A program made the position numbers and the translations under genes. A DNA stretch of 64,000 bases from positions 6,383,001-6,447,000 of the forward strand of contig NZ_PKFQ01000001.1 in assembly GCF_002939475.1 (NCBI RefSeq), read 5' to 3'. Source of the stretch: Streptomyces cinnamoneus. GTDB lineage: Bacteria > Actinomycetota > Actinomycetes > Streptomycetales > Streptomycetaceae. This document shows, in pieces, positions 1 through 8,796 of the stretch (position 1 is the first letter of the stretch; each line of letters starts with the position of its first letter). The notes beneath the pieces were generated by a model, which was given only the letters and a program-made list of their open reading frames with translations, did no database searches and was not told the origin of the DNA.

Positions 1-90
1 GTCCCGCCCTTTCGCCGTTTCCCGGGGCTGCGCCCCAGACCCCGGGCCGCGCTTCGCGCGGTGTCCTCAAGCGCCGGACGGGCTGAAGAG
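1..90. repeat. Streptomyces-type dispersed intergenic GC element
   Basis: The stretch carries the word CCCGGGGCTGCGCCCCAGAC followed by GCGCTTCGCGC and CTCAAGCGCCGGACGGGCTG. From memory, this wording recurs downstream of many Streptomyces genes. CGGGGCTGCGCCCCG-like and GCGC-TTC-GCGC segments can fold, so it may act as a terminator for the leftward permease gene that stops at 93 and for whatever lies to the left. Its dispersed nature cannot be shown from this one copy. Confidence 0.5.
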
Positions 91-92
91 CG

Positions 93-2291
93 TCACACCC
101 GCGTCGCCGCCGACCGTCCCAGCAGGACCCACAGCAGGAACGGTCCGCCGAGCACGGTCGTCACGATGCCGACCGGCACCTCGACGCCGTCGAAGACGAT
201 CCGCCCCACCGTGTCCGCCAGGACGATGAGCACGGCCCCCGTGAGCATCGAACCCACCACCGGCACCCGCAGCGGCCCCGCCAGCCGCCCCGCGATGACG
301 GGGGAGGCGAGCGCCACGAAGCCCACCGGCCCGCAGATGCCCACGGCCAGTCCCGCAAGCCCCACCGACAGCAGCAGGCACACCAGCCGCACCCGCCCCG
401 GCGCGACGCCCAGCGAGGACGCCGTGGAGTCGTCGAAGCGCAGCACGTTCAGCTGCCGGGCGACGACGAGCGCGAGCGGCACCAGCACCGCCAGGCCGAT
501 GAGCACCGGCGTGGCCACCGAGTAGCCGCGCCCGTTGAGGCTGCCGGAGGTCCAGACGTAGAGCGAACTGGCCGCGTTGAGCGAGCGGCGGGAGAGCACG
601 ACCTGGGTGACGGCGGAGGCGAGCGCCGACATGGCGAGCCCCACCACGAGGACGCGGTAGCCGCGCTGGCCGAGGCCGCCGGAGACCGTGGTGACGACGA
701 GGACGGCCGCGAGCGCGCCGACCGGGCCCGCCCACCAGGCCCCGAACGTGCCGGTGAGTGTCGTCGACAGCAGCACGGCGGCGGTGGCGCCGTCGTTGAC
801 GCCCAGCAGTTCGGGCGTGGCGAGGCGGTTGCGGGCGAGGGTCTGGGTGAGGCAGCCGGCGAGCCCGAGGGCCGCGCCGGCGGTGAGCCCGGCGACGATC
901 CGGCCGAGCCGGAACTTCTGCACGAGCAGGACGTCGAAGCGGTCGCCGGAGCCGAAGACGGCGTTGAACGTGCGGCTCAGGCTCATCTCGCTCTGACCGG
1001 CGTAGGCGGAGAGCACCACGGCGGTCACGAGCAGGGCGGCCAGGAACAGGGCCGCCAGTGCGGCACGGCGCGGCAGCAGCACCGACAGGGTGCCGCGCCG
1101 CAGGACCAGGCTGTCGGTGTCCGCGGCCCCGGCGTCCGCCGTGCGGGGCGTCCCCAGCCGGGGGAGGAGCCGCCGGGCGGGCTTGGCGCTCTCCTCCGTG
1201 GCGGGGTCGGTCATGCCCATCGCGCCGAGCCGCTTGGAGCGGACGATGCCGATGAGGACCGGGGCGCCGACGAGGGCGATGATGACGGAGACCGGCGCCT
1301 CGAAGGGGCGGGAGACCACCCGGGCGAGGACGTCGGCCCCGGTCAGCACGCCCGCGCCGACGAGTCCGGCGAGGAGGATCTGGGCGGTGAGCCGGGGGCC
1401 GGTGACGGCGCGGGCGAGGAAGCCCGCGAGCAGGCCCAGGAAGGAGACGGGCCCCACCAGCGCCACCGCCGAGGCGGTGAGCAGGGTGACGGCCACGGCG
1501 ACGACCACGCGGATGACCGAGGGCCGGTGGCCGAGTCCGCGGGCGAGGTCGTCGCCGAGGGCGAGGGCGGACAGCGGCCGCGCGACGAGCAGGGCCACGA
1601 GGAAGCCCAGGGCGAGGACCGGCAGCAGGCTCTTCAGTTCGGAGTAGCCCTCGACGCCCGCGAGCGAGCCGAGGACCCAGAAGCGGAAGCGGTCGTAGGT
1701 CTCGGCGGAGTTGACGATGACGACGCTGGTGACGCCGCCGAACGTGGCGCCGAGTGCGGACCCGGCCAGGACCAGGCGCATCGGTGAACCACCGCCCCGG
1801 CGGCCCGCGATGAGCAGGACGAGCCCGCTGGCGGCGACGGCGCCGCCGAACGCCCACAGCAGGTGCCCGTAGCCGCTCGTCACCCCCAGGAAGGCGATGC
1901 CGGTGACGACGCCGAGCGAGGCGCCGGCGTTGACGCCGAGCAGGCCCGTCTCGGCGAGGGGGTTGCGGGTGACGGCCTGGAGGAGGCTGCCGGAGGTGCC
2001 CAGGGCCGCGCCGACGAGCAGCGCGGTCAGCGTCCGGGGGATGCGCAGGTCTCCCACGACCAGGGCCAGCCGGGTGTCGGCGCGGGCGCCGTCGCGTCCG
2101 AGGAGGTAGTCCAGGACGTCGCCGGGGCCGACCTCACCCGCTCCGACGGACAGGGAGAGGGCGGCGAGCACGAGGACCGCGAGCACCAGGGAGGCCGAGG
2201 CGAGAAGGAGGGGCCGGCGGCCCCCGGATGGGGCCGGTAGTGCCTCGTCGGCGACGGCCTTCGCCCCGGGGTCCACGTGCGACACAGTCAT
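93..2291 (-). CDS. FecCD-family iron-siderophore ABC transporter permease, two fused permease halves
   Basis: This 732-residue inner-membrane protein consists of two tandem FecCD units (about residues 25-350 and 400-732), an FhuB-like arrangement in which one chain supplies both permease halves. Each half has the family pattern of a first helix, an R-x-PRT/R-x-x-R-ivagl loop, GxxLQxxTRNPLAxTGLLGVN (first half) and GCLTQTLARNRLATPELLGVN (second half), and later GPVSFLGL/GPVGFVAL segments that are typical of BtuC-like coupling helices. A linker near residues 350-400 joins them. The ATG directly abuts an iron-box-like operator and no Shine-Dalgarno is visible, so the message may be leaderless. 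The ATPase and binding-protein genes are not in the window; they may lie to the left. Confidence 0.9.
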   Translation of the reverse strand: MTVSHVDPGAKAVADEALPAPSGGRRPLLLASASLVLAVLVLAALSLSVGAGEVGPGDVLDYLLGRDGARADTRLALVVGDLRIPRTLTALLVGAALGTSGSLLQAVTRNPLAETGLLGVNAGASLGVVTGIAFLGVTSGYGHLLWAFGGAVAASGLVLLIAGRRGGGSPMRLVLAGSALGATFGGVTSVVIVNSAETYDRFRFWVLGSLAGVEGYSELKSLLPVLALGFLVALLVARPLSALALGDDLARGLGHRPSVIRVVVAVAVTLLTASAVALVGPVSFLGLLAGFLARAVTGPRLTAQILLAGLVGAGVLTGADVLARVVSRPFEAPVSVIIALVGAPVLIGIVRSKRLGAMGMTDPATEESAKPARRLLPRLGTPRTADAGAADTDSLVLRRGTLSVLLPRRAALAALFLAALLVTAVVLSAYAGQSEMSLSRTFNAVFGSGDRFDVLLVQKFRLGRIVAGLTAGAALGLAGCLTQTLARNRLATPELLGVNDGATAAVLLSTTLTGTFGAWWAGPVGALAAVLVVTTVSGGLGQRGYRVLVVGLAMSALASAVTQVVLSRRSLNAASSLYVWTSGSLNGRGYSVATPVLIGLAVLVPLALVVARQLNVLRFDDSTASSLGVAPGRVRLVCLLLSVGLAGLAVGICGPVGFVALASPVIAGRLAGPLRVPVVGSMLTGAVLIVLADTVGRIVFDGVEVPVGIVTTVLGGPFLLWVLLGRSAATRV

Positions 2292-2309
2292 AAGGTAAGG
2301 CTAGCCTAA
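2291..2309 (-). promoter_or_regulatory. iron box (DmdR/IdeR-type operator)
   Basis: TAAGGTAAGGCTAGCCTAA matches the actinobacterial iron box TTAGGTTAGGCTAACCTAA at 16 of 19 positions, with the central GGCTAGCC a perfect palindrome. It touches the first base of the permease start codon. Iron-loaded DmdR1 would be expected to block transcription here, so the permease should be induced under iron starvation. Confidence 0.8.
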
Positions 2310-2423
2310 TGATCCACGGGGGTCGGCGGGTCATCGGGTGGTCGGCATGCGAAGCCGGGCATAGCACCATAAAGTGACCGAATCTTGGCATCCGCGCCTT
2401 CAGCCGCCTCCGAGGAGAGACGC

Positions 2424-3179
2424 ATGCCCAGCCACACCCTCAAGGACAAGGTCGTCGTCATCGGCGGCGCCTCGCGCAACCTCGGCAGCCTCATCGCCCG
2501 GGAGGTCGCCGCCGACGGCGCCAACGTCGTCGTCCACTACAACGCGCCCTCCTCCAAGGAGGGGGCGGAGCAGACCGCCGAGGCGGTCAAGGCCGCGGGC
2601 GGCGACGCGGTCGTCCACGAGGCCGACCTGACGAAGGTCTCCGAGGTCGAGGGGCTCTTCGAGGTCGCCGAGGGAGCCTTCGGCAAGGTCGACTGCGTGG
2701 TGAACACCGCCGGCATGGTCATCAAGAAACCCATGGCCGAGGTCACCGAGGCGGAGTACGACAGGATGTTCGCCGTCAACTCCAAGGCGGCGTACTTCAT
2801 GATGCAGCAGGCGGCCAGACGGGTGGAGGACGGCGGCAAGATCATCACCATCGTGACCTCGCTGCTCGCCGCCTACACCGGCCTGTACTCCGTCTACGCG
2901 GGCAGCAAGGCCCCGGTCGAGCACTTCACCCGCGCCCTGTCCAAGGAGCTGTTCGGCCGCAACGTCTCCGTCAACAACATCGCGCCCGGCCCCATGGACA
3001 CCGGGTTCTTCTACCCGGCCGAGACCGACGACTCGATCGCCTACCACAAGTCCTCGGCGATGAACGGCGAACTCACCAAGATCGAGGACATCGTGCCCTA
3101 CGTGAAGTTCCTGCTCACCGACGGCTGGTGGCTCAACGGCCAGACCCTCTTCGTCAACGGCGGCTACACCACCCGCTGA
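2424..3179 (+). CDS. SDR-family oxidoreductase
   Basis: This 251-residue short-chain dehydrogenase/reductase is a Rossmann-fold NAD(P)H enzyme. The nucleotide-binding turn reads GGASRNLG instead of the usual TGxxxGIG. Further along are the NNAG-equivalent NTAG, the catalytic Ser region TSLL and the YAGSK (YxxxK) catalytic pair. The ATG at 2424 follows GAGGAGAG at a suitable distance, so the 13 codons upstream in frame are not used. The substrate cannot be read from the sequence. It is transcribed away from the iron-regulated permease across a gap of about 115 bp. Confidence 0.88.
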   Translation: MPSHTLKDKVVVIGGASRNLGSLIAREVAADGANVVVHYNAPSSKEGAEQTAEAVKAAGGDAVVHEADLTKVSEVEGLFEVAEGAFGKVDCVVNTAGMVIKKPMAEVTEAEYDRMFAVNSKAAYFMMQQAARRVEDGGKIITIVTSLLAAYTGLYSVYAGSKAPVEHFTRALSKELFGRNVSVNNIAPGPMDTGFFYPAETDDSIAYHKSSAMNGELTKIEDIVPYVKFLLTDGWWLNGQTLFVNGGYTTR

Positions 3180-3293
3180 CGCCGGCCGCCGGCGCGCGCG
3201 GGCTCCGGGCCCGTTGGCGCGATTGCCCTGTGGACACCGGCGGGCGCCGTGTCCAAAGTCGTAGCGGACAGCCGCTTCGACCGAGGGGAACAC

Positions 3294-4382
3294 ATGCGCC
3301 CGCTGTCGAGACCCTGGACGGTCCCCGCCCTCGCCCTGCTCGTCGCCGCGGCCGCCGCGCTGCCCGGCCTGCCGCAGCGGCCCGCCGGCCACGCCCAGGC
3401 GGCCGCCGCGACGGCCGCCCGCACCGCGACGGACGGCGGCCCCCGGCCCGAGGCCCACGACGTCGTCCTCGCCGTGCACGGCGGCGCGGGAAGCGCCCTG
3501 CGCCGCGAGGACACCGACGCCCGCACCGAGCGCGCCTACCGCGACGGCCTCGCCGACGCCCTGCGCGCCGGGCAGCGCGTCCTGCGCCGGGGCGGCGACA
3601 GCGTGAGTGCCGTCGAGGAGGCCGTACGGGCCCTGGAGGACAACCCGCTCTTCAACGCCGGCAAGGGCGCGGTCTTCACCGAGGACGCGGGCCACGAACT
3701 CGACGCGTCGATCATGCGGGGTTCCGACCTCCGGGCCGGCGCGGTCACCGGGGTGCGCCACGTGCGCAACCCCGTCTCCGCCGCACGCCTGGTCATGGAG
3801 AGGACCCCGCACGTCCTGCTCGCGGGCGAGGCGGCCGACACCTTCGCCGTGCGACAGGGCCTCACCCCCGTCACCCAGGACTACTTCTGGACGCAACAGC
3901 GGTGGGACGAGCTGATGCGGGCCAAGAAGGCCCGCTCCGGGGACGGCCGGCGGGACGCAGTCGTCACGGGCACGGTCGGCGCGGTCGCCGTCGACGCGTC
4001 ACGTTCCCTCGCCGCCGCCACCTCGACCGGAGGCATGACGAACAAGATGGCCGGGCGCGTCGGCGACTCGCCCGTCGTGGGAGCCGGTACGTACGCGAAG
4101 AACGGCAACGTGGCCGTCAGCGCCACCGGACAGGGCGAGGTCTTCCTCCGCGGCGCCGCCGCGGCCACGATCTCCCACCTCGTCGAGTTCGGCGGCCGGG
4201 ACCTGGCCGCTGCCGCGTACGAGGTCGTGGTCGAGCGGCTGCCGAGGCTGGGCGGCAAGGGCGGGGTGATCGCGCTGGACGACCGGGGCACGTACGCGGC
4301 GCCGCGCAGCAGCGACGGCATGCTGCACGGCTACGCGACCGCGGACGGACGCATCGTCACCAAAGTGTTCCCCGACGAGTGA
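3294..4382 (+). CDS. exported isoaspartyl peptidase / L-asparaginase (Ntn-hydrolase, plant type)
   Basis: The predicted product is 362 residues. An N-terminal basic stretch and an Ala/Leu-rich core (about residues 1-38) form a Sec-type signal peptide, so it probably acts outside the membrane. VLAVHGGAG, the NPLFNAGKGAVF block and the ELDASIM block are family signatures. TGTVGAVAVD contains the Thr that becomes the N-terminal nucleophile after self-cleavage, and STGGMTNKMAGRVGDSP supplies the substrate loop. The family cleaves isoaspartyl dipeptides and asparagine. ATG 3294 follows GAGGGGAA; an in-frame ATG at 3249 lacks a ribosome site. Confidence 0.9.
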   Translation: MRPLSRPWTVPALALLVAAAAALPGLPQRPAGHAQAAAATAARTATDGGPRPEAHDVVLAVHGGAGSALRREDTDARTERAYRDGLADALRAGQRVLRRGGDSVSAVEEAVRALEDNPLFNAGKGAVFTEDAGHELDASIMRGSDLRAGAVTGVRHVRNPVSAARLVMERTPHVLLAGEAADTFAVRQGLTPVTQDYFWTQQRWDELMRAKKARSGDGRRDAVVTGTVGAVAVDASRSLAAATSTGGMTNKMAGRVGDSPVVGAGTYAKNGNVAVSATGQGEVFLRGAAAATISHLVEFGGRDLAAAAYEVVVERLPRLGGKGGVIALDDRGTYAAPRSSDGMLHGYATADGRIVTKVFPDE

Positions 4383-4501
4383 CCCAGGCCACACTCCACC
4401 CCTTCAACTCCCTTGCGACCAGGACGAATGCGTTGGACGCACACCTGCTTTGACGACGTTGCACTGGAGTCACAGCCGGGGGCGCGCCAAGGATGGGCCT
4501 C

Positions 4502-5566
4502 ATGAACTCCACCGACGTGAACTCCTCGGCCATCCCTGCCCGCTCCGGCGACGTCCTGGCCGTCGTCAGCCAGAGCGGCCCGACCGTCACCTTCTTCGAC
4601 GCCCTCACCCACGAGCGGCTGGACGTCCTCGAAGTGCCCGCCCAGCCCCACGAGTTGCTCTTCGACGCCGACCGTCGGCTGATCTACTGCACCAGCGCCT
4701 ACGTTTCCGGCTACTACGGCGCGAACCAGGGCACCGCCCGGCAGGTCAGCGTCATCGACGCCGACGCCCGCAAGATCATCGACGTCCTCGACACCGCGCC
4801 GGACCACGCGCCCCACGGCATCGCCCTGGACCGCGCACGGGACCGGCTGTACGTCAGCGTCGAGGCCACCGCGACCGCTCCCGGCGGTGTGATCGTCTAC
4901 GACGCCCGCACCCGGGAGCGGATCGGCAGGATCCCCGTCATGGCCGACGGGCCGCACTGGTTCGCCGTCACCCCGGACGGCCGCCGTGGCTACTCCACCA
5001 ACAAGGAGGCGCCGTTCGTCTCCGTCCTCGACCTCGAACGCGACGAGTTCGCCGGCCGGATCGAGGTGCCGGGGAGCGAGGGGCTGGACGTCTCGCGCGA
5101 CGGCGCCCACGTCTACGTCGCCGCGCCGCACGCCGACTTCGGCGCGGGGCCGGCGGCCCGGCCGGGCATCCGGGTGATCGAGACCGCCACGGGCGAGGTC
5201 GTGCGGACCCTGCCCACCGAAGGGATGGTCTTCCCCGTGCACACCACGGCCACCGGGGCGGTCCTCGCCGGAGAGCTGCGCATGGCGGGGGCAGGGGGAG
5301 GCGTGCTGGGCCGGCAGACCGACGGCGTCCTCACGGTCTTCTCGCCCGGCACCCTGGAGCCGGCCGGCCACGTGCAGGTCGGGGTCTTCCCGCTCACCAT
5401 CACCTCCTCGCCCGACGGCAAGGTGGGCTACGTCGCGAACGTCGTGTCCAGCACCGTGACCGTGGTCGACCTCGAGCGCCTCGCCGTGCTCACCACCCTT
5501 GAGGTCGACCGACTGGGCGAACCGGGGGCCCACGGCCTGGCGTACATCCCCGCCGCCCACGCCTGA
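4502..5566 (+). CDS. YncE/YVTN-type beta-propeller protein
   Basis: The 354-residue protein is built of repeated blades with the pattern [VI]xVIDxxxxxxxxxxxVxxxPxxLxxxxDGxxxYVxxxxxxxVxVxD. For example DVLAVVSQSGPTVTFFDA opens the protein and VGYVANVVSSTVTVVDLE lies near its end. No signal peptide is visible, so it may be cytosolic, unlike many exported YncE proteins. AAGGA at 4489-4493 is correctly spaced for ATG 4502 and overlaps the in-frame ATG at 4493, so the later start is preferred. Function is unknown; such propellers bind ligands or DNA. Confidence 0.8.
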   Translation: MNSTDVNSSAIPARSGDVLAVVSQSGPTVTFFDALTHERLDVLEVPAQPHELLFDADRRLIYCTSAYVSGYYGANQGTARQVSVIDADARKIIDVLDTAPDHAPHGIALDRARDRLYVSVEATATAPGGVIVYDARTRERIGRIPVMADGPHWFAVTPDGRRGYSTNKEAPFVSVLDLERDEFAGRIEVPGSEGLDVSRDGAHVYVAAPHADFGAGPAARPGIRVIETATGEVVRTLPTEGMVFPVHTTATGAVLAGELRMAGAGGGVLGRQTDGVLTVFSPGTLEPAGHVQVGVFPLTITSSPDGKVGYVANVVSSTVTVVDLERLAVLTTLEVDRLGEPGAHGLAYIPAAHA

Positions 5567-5714
5567 CGCACCGGCAGGCCCCACGACCCCACCGGCACGG
5601 CCGCTTATACCACTCGGGCGGCCGAATCCAGGGACGGCGCGCGGTTGCGAGAGCGGACACCTGCCCCGAGGGTGGATGTCAAGATCATCGAACCGGCGTG
5701 GTGCGCCGGTGTGA

Positions 5715-5750
5715 GGTGACGGACCGCCGTGTTCCTGGCGGTCCGTCACC
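5715..5750 (+). promoter_or_regulatory. perfect 14-bp hairpin in the 5' leader of the deacetylase gene
   Basis: GGTGACGGACCGCC and GGCGGTCCGTCACC are exact inverted copies around an 8-nt loop. The hairpin ends 1-2 nt before the ribosome-binding sequence GTGAGGAG (5751-5758) of the gene starting at 5766. No T-run follows, so it is more likely a leader-RNA structure or stabiliser than a terminator. Confidence 0.6.
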
Positions 5751-5765
5751 CGTGAGGAGTCGTGC

Positions 5766-6725
5766 ATGTCCGGGTACCGTGAAGTCTTCCGGCGTGGTCG
5801 TGGCCGTCACCGGCGGCGCCGGCGGGCGCCGCTGAGGACGGCGGCTGCCGCCTCCGCCCTGGTGGCCTGCTCGGCGTTCGCGGTGACCGCCATGGACGAC
5901 GACCAGCTGGAATGCCAGCCGGCCGGCGCCGCCGCGAACGCGGGCCGGGCCCAGGAGGCCGAGTGCCAGGCCAGGACCCCCGCCCACCGCTCGGCCGCCA
6001 AACCGGCCGGCAAGGCCGGGGGCCACCACGGCGGCGGCGACGGCGTCCCCCACGGCGGCGGCCCGCCCCCCGCGCCCCCGCCCGGCGTCCCCCAGGAGGC
6101 CGAGGGCGTCTACGACCACGAGCGCTGCGGCAACACCTCGGGACGGGTCCTGCTGACGCTGGACGACTGGGCCTACAGCGACCCCGAGCGTCCCGTGCGC
6201 ATCGGCGCCCAGCTCCAGGCGCAGGGCGTGCGGGCGGCCTTCTTCCTCATCAACAAGTACGCCGCCCAGTACCCGCAGGTCGCCTCCACCCTGCGGCAGC
6301 AGGGGCACTGGGTGGGCAACCACACGGTCTCCCACCGCCACCTGCCGAGCCTCACCGACGAGGAGTCCAAGGACGAGATCCGGGGCGGGGTGACCGGCAA
6401 CCTCCTGCGGCCCCCCTACGGTGACTTCGGCGAGCGGGAGAAGGAGATCGCGGCCGAGGCGGGGATGCGGATCTGCAACTGGACGATCGACACGCACGAC
6501 TGGGAGAAGACGCAGGGCAACGCCCGCAGCGCCGACGACATCCGGGCCAGCGTGCGGGACGCGACACCGGAGGAGAAGCACAACGGCGTGGTCCTCGGCC
6601 ACCTCTTCAGCAACTATCCCGAGGCCCTCGCCGGCATCATCACCGACCTCCAGGCCCAGGGCTATCAGATGTGCCGCAACACCGGTCCGGTCGGCGAGCA
6701 GGTCCCCAACCCCCTGGCCTGCTGA
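5766..6725 (+). CDS. exported polysaccharide deacetylase-like protein (NodB domain)
   Basis: This 319-residue protein has an Arg-rich N-terminus and hydrophobic helix (about residues 1-43), then a low-complexity His/Gly/Pro linker (about 75-110), then a NodB homology domain. Motif 1 is TLDDWA where TFDDG is usual; the Asp pair is kept. Motif 2 is HTVSH (HxxxH zinc ligands), motif 3 RPPYG, motif 4 NWTIDTHDW and motif 5 VVLGH. The family removes N- or O-acetyl groups from peptidoglycan, chitin or xylan outside the cell. The Gly-to-Trp change in motif 1 may alter specificity. It converges with the muramidase gene 7 bp away. Confidence 0.85.
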   Translation: MSGYREVFRRGRGRHRRRRRAPLRTAAAASALVACSAFAVTAMDDDQLECQPAGAAANAGRAQEAECQARTPAHRSAAKPAGKAGGHHGGGDGVPHGGGPPPAPPPGVPQEAEGVYDHERCGNTSGRVLLTLDDWAYSDPERPVRIGAQLQAQGVRAAFFLINKYAAQYPQVASTLRQQGHWVGNHTVSHRHLPSLTDEESKDEIRGGVTGNLLRPPYGDFGEREKEIAAEAGMRICNWTIDTHDWEKTQGNARSADDIRASVRDATPEEKHNGVVLGHLFSNYPEALAGIITDLQAQGYQMCRNTGPVGEQVPNPLAC

Positions 6726-6732
6726 GTCCGCC

Positions 6733-8019
6733 TCAGTCGTAGCGCAGATAGCGGCGGCGCACCGCCCGGAAGGCCATCAGCTCCTCGCGCCAGGAGCCGA
6801 CCACCGTCTCGGTGTCCGCACCCGCGTCGATCATGGTGCGGACCCGGGTGGACCCGGTCAGCTTGTCGATGAAGCGGTCCGGGCGCCAGGCGAAGCCGCT
6901 CCAGGTCCGCTTGGCGGTCACCAGCAGCGCGATGCCCGTGCGGACGGGGTCGTAGGCGTACCGGTCGTGGACGTGGATGTGCAGGCCGCCCACGGTCCTG
7001 CCCTGGAACGGCCCGAACGTGGGCACGTAGTAGGCCTCGCGGAAGTGCACCCCGGGCAGGTCGGCGGCGTTGGCCGCGCGGGCCCACGCCCCGTCGAGGC
7101 CCTCGGCGCCCAGCATCTCGAACGGGCGGACCGTGCCCCGCCCCTCCGACATGTTGGTGCCCTCGAACATGCCGGTCCCGGAGTACACCAGCGCCGTGTC
7201 GGGCGTCGCCATGTTGGGGCTGGGCGGCACCCAGGGCAGCCCCGTGGCATCGAAGAAGTCCGCCCGCCGCCAGCCCGACATCTCCACGACGGCGAGCTCC
7301 ACGGCCCGGCCGGCCGCCTCCGGCACGAACTCGCCGTTGTAGAGCAGGGCCAGCTCGGCGACGGTCATGCCGTGCGCCTGGGCGATGGGCGCCCGCCCGA
7401 TGAAGGTGGAGTGGGCGCGGTCGAGCACCGGACCGAGGGCGTCCCGCCCGGACGCGGGGTTAGGCCGGTCGAGGACCACGAAGCGCTTGCCGGCCGTGGC
7501 GGCCGCCACCATGCAGTCGTAGAGGGTCCAGATGCAGGTGTAGAAGCGGGCGCCCGCGTCCTGGCTGTCGTAGACGAGGGTGTCGACGCCGGCCTTGGCG
7601 AACAGCTCCGCCAGGGCCCGGCCGCTCTTGCGGTAGGTGTCGTGGACGGGCAGGCCGGTCGACGGGTCGGCGTAGTCGCCTTCCGACAGTCCCGCCTGCG
7701 GGGTGCCCCGGTAGCCGTGCTCGGCGCCGAAGACGGCCGTCACGCGCACGCGCCGGTCGGCGTGCATGACGTCGACGACACCGCGCGCGTCGGAGGTGAT
7801 GCCGCTCTGGTTGGTGATGACGCCGACCCGCTGGCCCTCCAGCAGCCGGTAGCCGTCGGCGGCCAGCCGCTCGAAGCCGGTCCGTACGCGTACGGACCGC
7901 CCCGCGGCGGCCGCCTGGCACCCGGCGCGACGCCCGTCGGCAGCCGCGGAGACCACCGGCGCCGCCCCCGCCGCACCACCGGCACCGGCGGCCAGCAGCG
8001 CCCTTCTAGAAACCGTCAT
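6733..8019 (-). CDS. DUF1343 exo-beta-N-acetylmuramidase (NamZ-like), exported
   Basis: The 428-residue protein begins VSRRALLAAG plus an Ala-rich core, a Tat-like signal with a single Arg pair. The mature part has the DUF1343 blocks GVITNQSGI, FGAEHGYRG, VYDSQDAGARFYTCIWTL, VLDRPNPASG, YNGEF, PWVPPSPNMATPDTALVYSGTGMFEGTNMSEGRGT (in parts) and FxPxFGPFQG. Characterised NamZ enzymes release MurNAc from the non-reducing end of peptidoglycan fragments, which suggests wall turnover and recovery. The neighbouring deacetylase and the PAP2/DedA operon fit a cell-envelope theme. Confidence 0.88.
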   Translation of the reverse strand: MTVSRRALLAAGAGGAAGAAPVVSAAADGRRAGCQAAAAGRSVRVRTGFERLAADGYRLLEGQRVGVITNQSGITSDARGVVDVMHADRRVRVTAVFGAEHGYRGTPQAGLSEGDYADPSTGLPVHDTYRKSGRALAELFAKAGVDTLVYDSQDAGARFYTCIWTLYDCMVAAATAGKRFVVLDRPNPASGRDALGPVLDRAHSTFIGRAPIAQAHGMTVAELALLYNGEFVPEAAGRAVELAVVEMSGWRRADFFDATGLPWVPPSPNMATPDTALVYSGTGMFEGTNMSEGRGTVRPFEMLGAEGLDGAWARAANAADLPGVHFREAYYVPTFGPFQGRTVGGLHIHVHDRYAYDPVRTGIALLVTAKRTWSGFAWRPDRFIDKLTGSTRVRTMIDAGADTETVVGSWREELMAFRAVRRRYLRYD

Positions 8020-8088
8020 ACCTCCGCAAAATAGAGCATCGGTGGACTCTTGCCCCGCACCTCGGCGGCGCGGCCGTCCCCCGGTGCG

Positions 8089-8796
8089 TCACCCGGTCCG
8101 GGCTTTGCGCCGACGCGAACGCCAAGAGGACGGGAGGAGGGACGACGAACCGGGATCGTCCGCGACGCGCGCCAGCACCGGGAGCGTGAGCGCGAGCCAG
8201 CACGTGGCCAGCAGCCAGCCCCCGGCGACGTCCGTGGGCCAGTGGACGCCCAGATAGACCCGGGTGCCCGCGACGCCCACCGCCCACAGCCCGCAGCACG
8301 CAGCGGCCGCCCGCCCCGCCCGGCGCGGCGCCGCCCGCAGCAGCGCCCACGCCAGCAGCCCCGCCGCCAGCGCGCTCGTCGTGGCGTGCCCCGAGGGGAA
8401 GGCCGCCTGATGGGCCTCGGTGACCCAGTCGGGGGCCGGCGGCCGCGGCCGGTCCACGGCGGTCCGCATCCCGATGCGCACCACCTGCCCCAGGCCCAGC
8501 GCCGCCACGGCCGCAAGGACCACCGGCAGCCGCCGCGGCGCCGGCCGGCCCGGCCGGCAGGCCAGCCAGCCGGCCGCCGCCGCGACCGCGTACGGGAAGA
8601 GGCCGGTGCCGGTCGACGTCAGGGCCCTCGCCGCGGCACTGACCAGGCCCGACCGGTGCTCCAGCGCCGTGTGGTGCAGTTCCCGGTCCACCATGAGCGG
8701 TGCGCCGTGGGCGGCCGTCACCAGGGTGGTCAGCCCGGCCAGGACCATCACCGCGCAGGCGGCCACCACCGCCGCCGCGGATCGCCGGCCGGTCAT
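8089..8796 (-). CDS. PAP2-family membrane phosphatase
   Basis: This 235-residue polytopic membrane protein carries the PAP2 motifs: a RPRPPAPDW block near the first motif, PSGHAT (motif 2) and SRVYLGVHWPTD in the variant TRVYLGVHWPTD (motif 3, His nucleophile assist). Likely substrates are undecaprenyl-PP or phosphatidic acid. The ATG at 8796 overlaps the stop of the upstream PAP2 gene by 4 nt (ATGA), so translation is coupled. Open frame continues upstream inside the other gene but is a shadow. Confidence 0.85.
   Translation of the reverse strand: MTGRRSAAAVVAACAVMVLAGLTTLVTAAHGAPLMVDRELHHTALEHRSGLVSAAARALTSTGTGLFPYAVAAAAGWLACRPGRPAPRRLPVVLAAVAALGLGQVVRIGMRTAVDRPRPPAPDWVTEAHQAAFPSGHATTSALAAGLLAWALLRAAPRRAGRAAAACCGLWAVGVAGTRVYLGVHWPTDVAGGWLLATCWLALTLPVLARVADDPGSSSLLPSSWRSRRRKARTG

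Noticed and set aside
5567..5765. A c-di-AMP (ydaO-type) riboswitch ahead of the wall enzyme
   Set aside because: The region is too short and lacks the conserved core; only a simple hairpin is visible.
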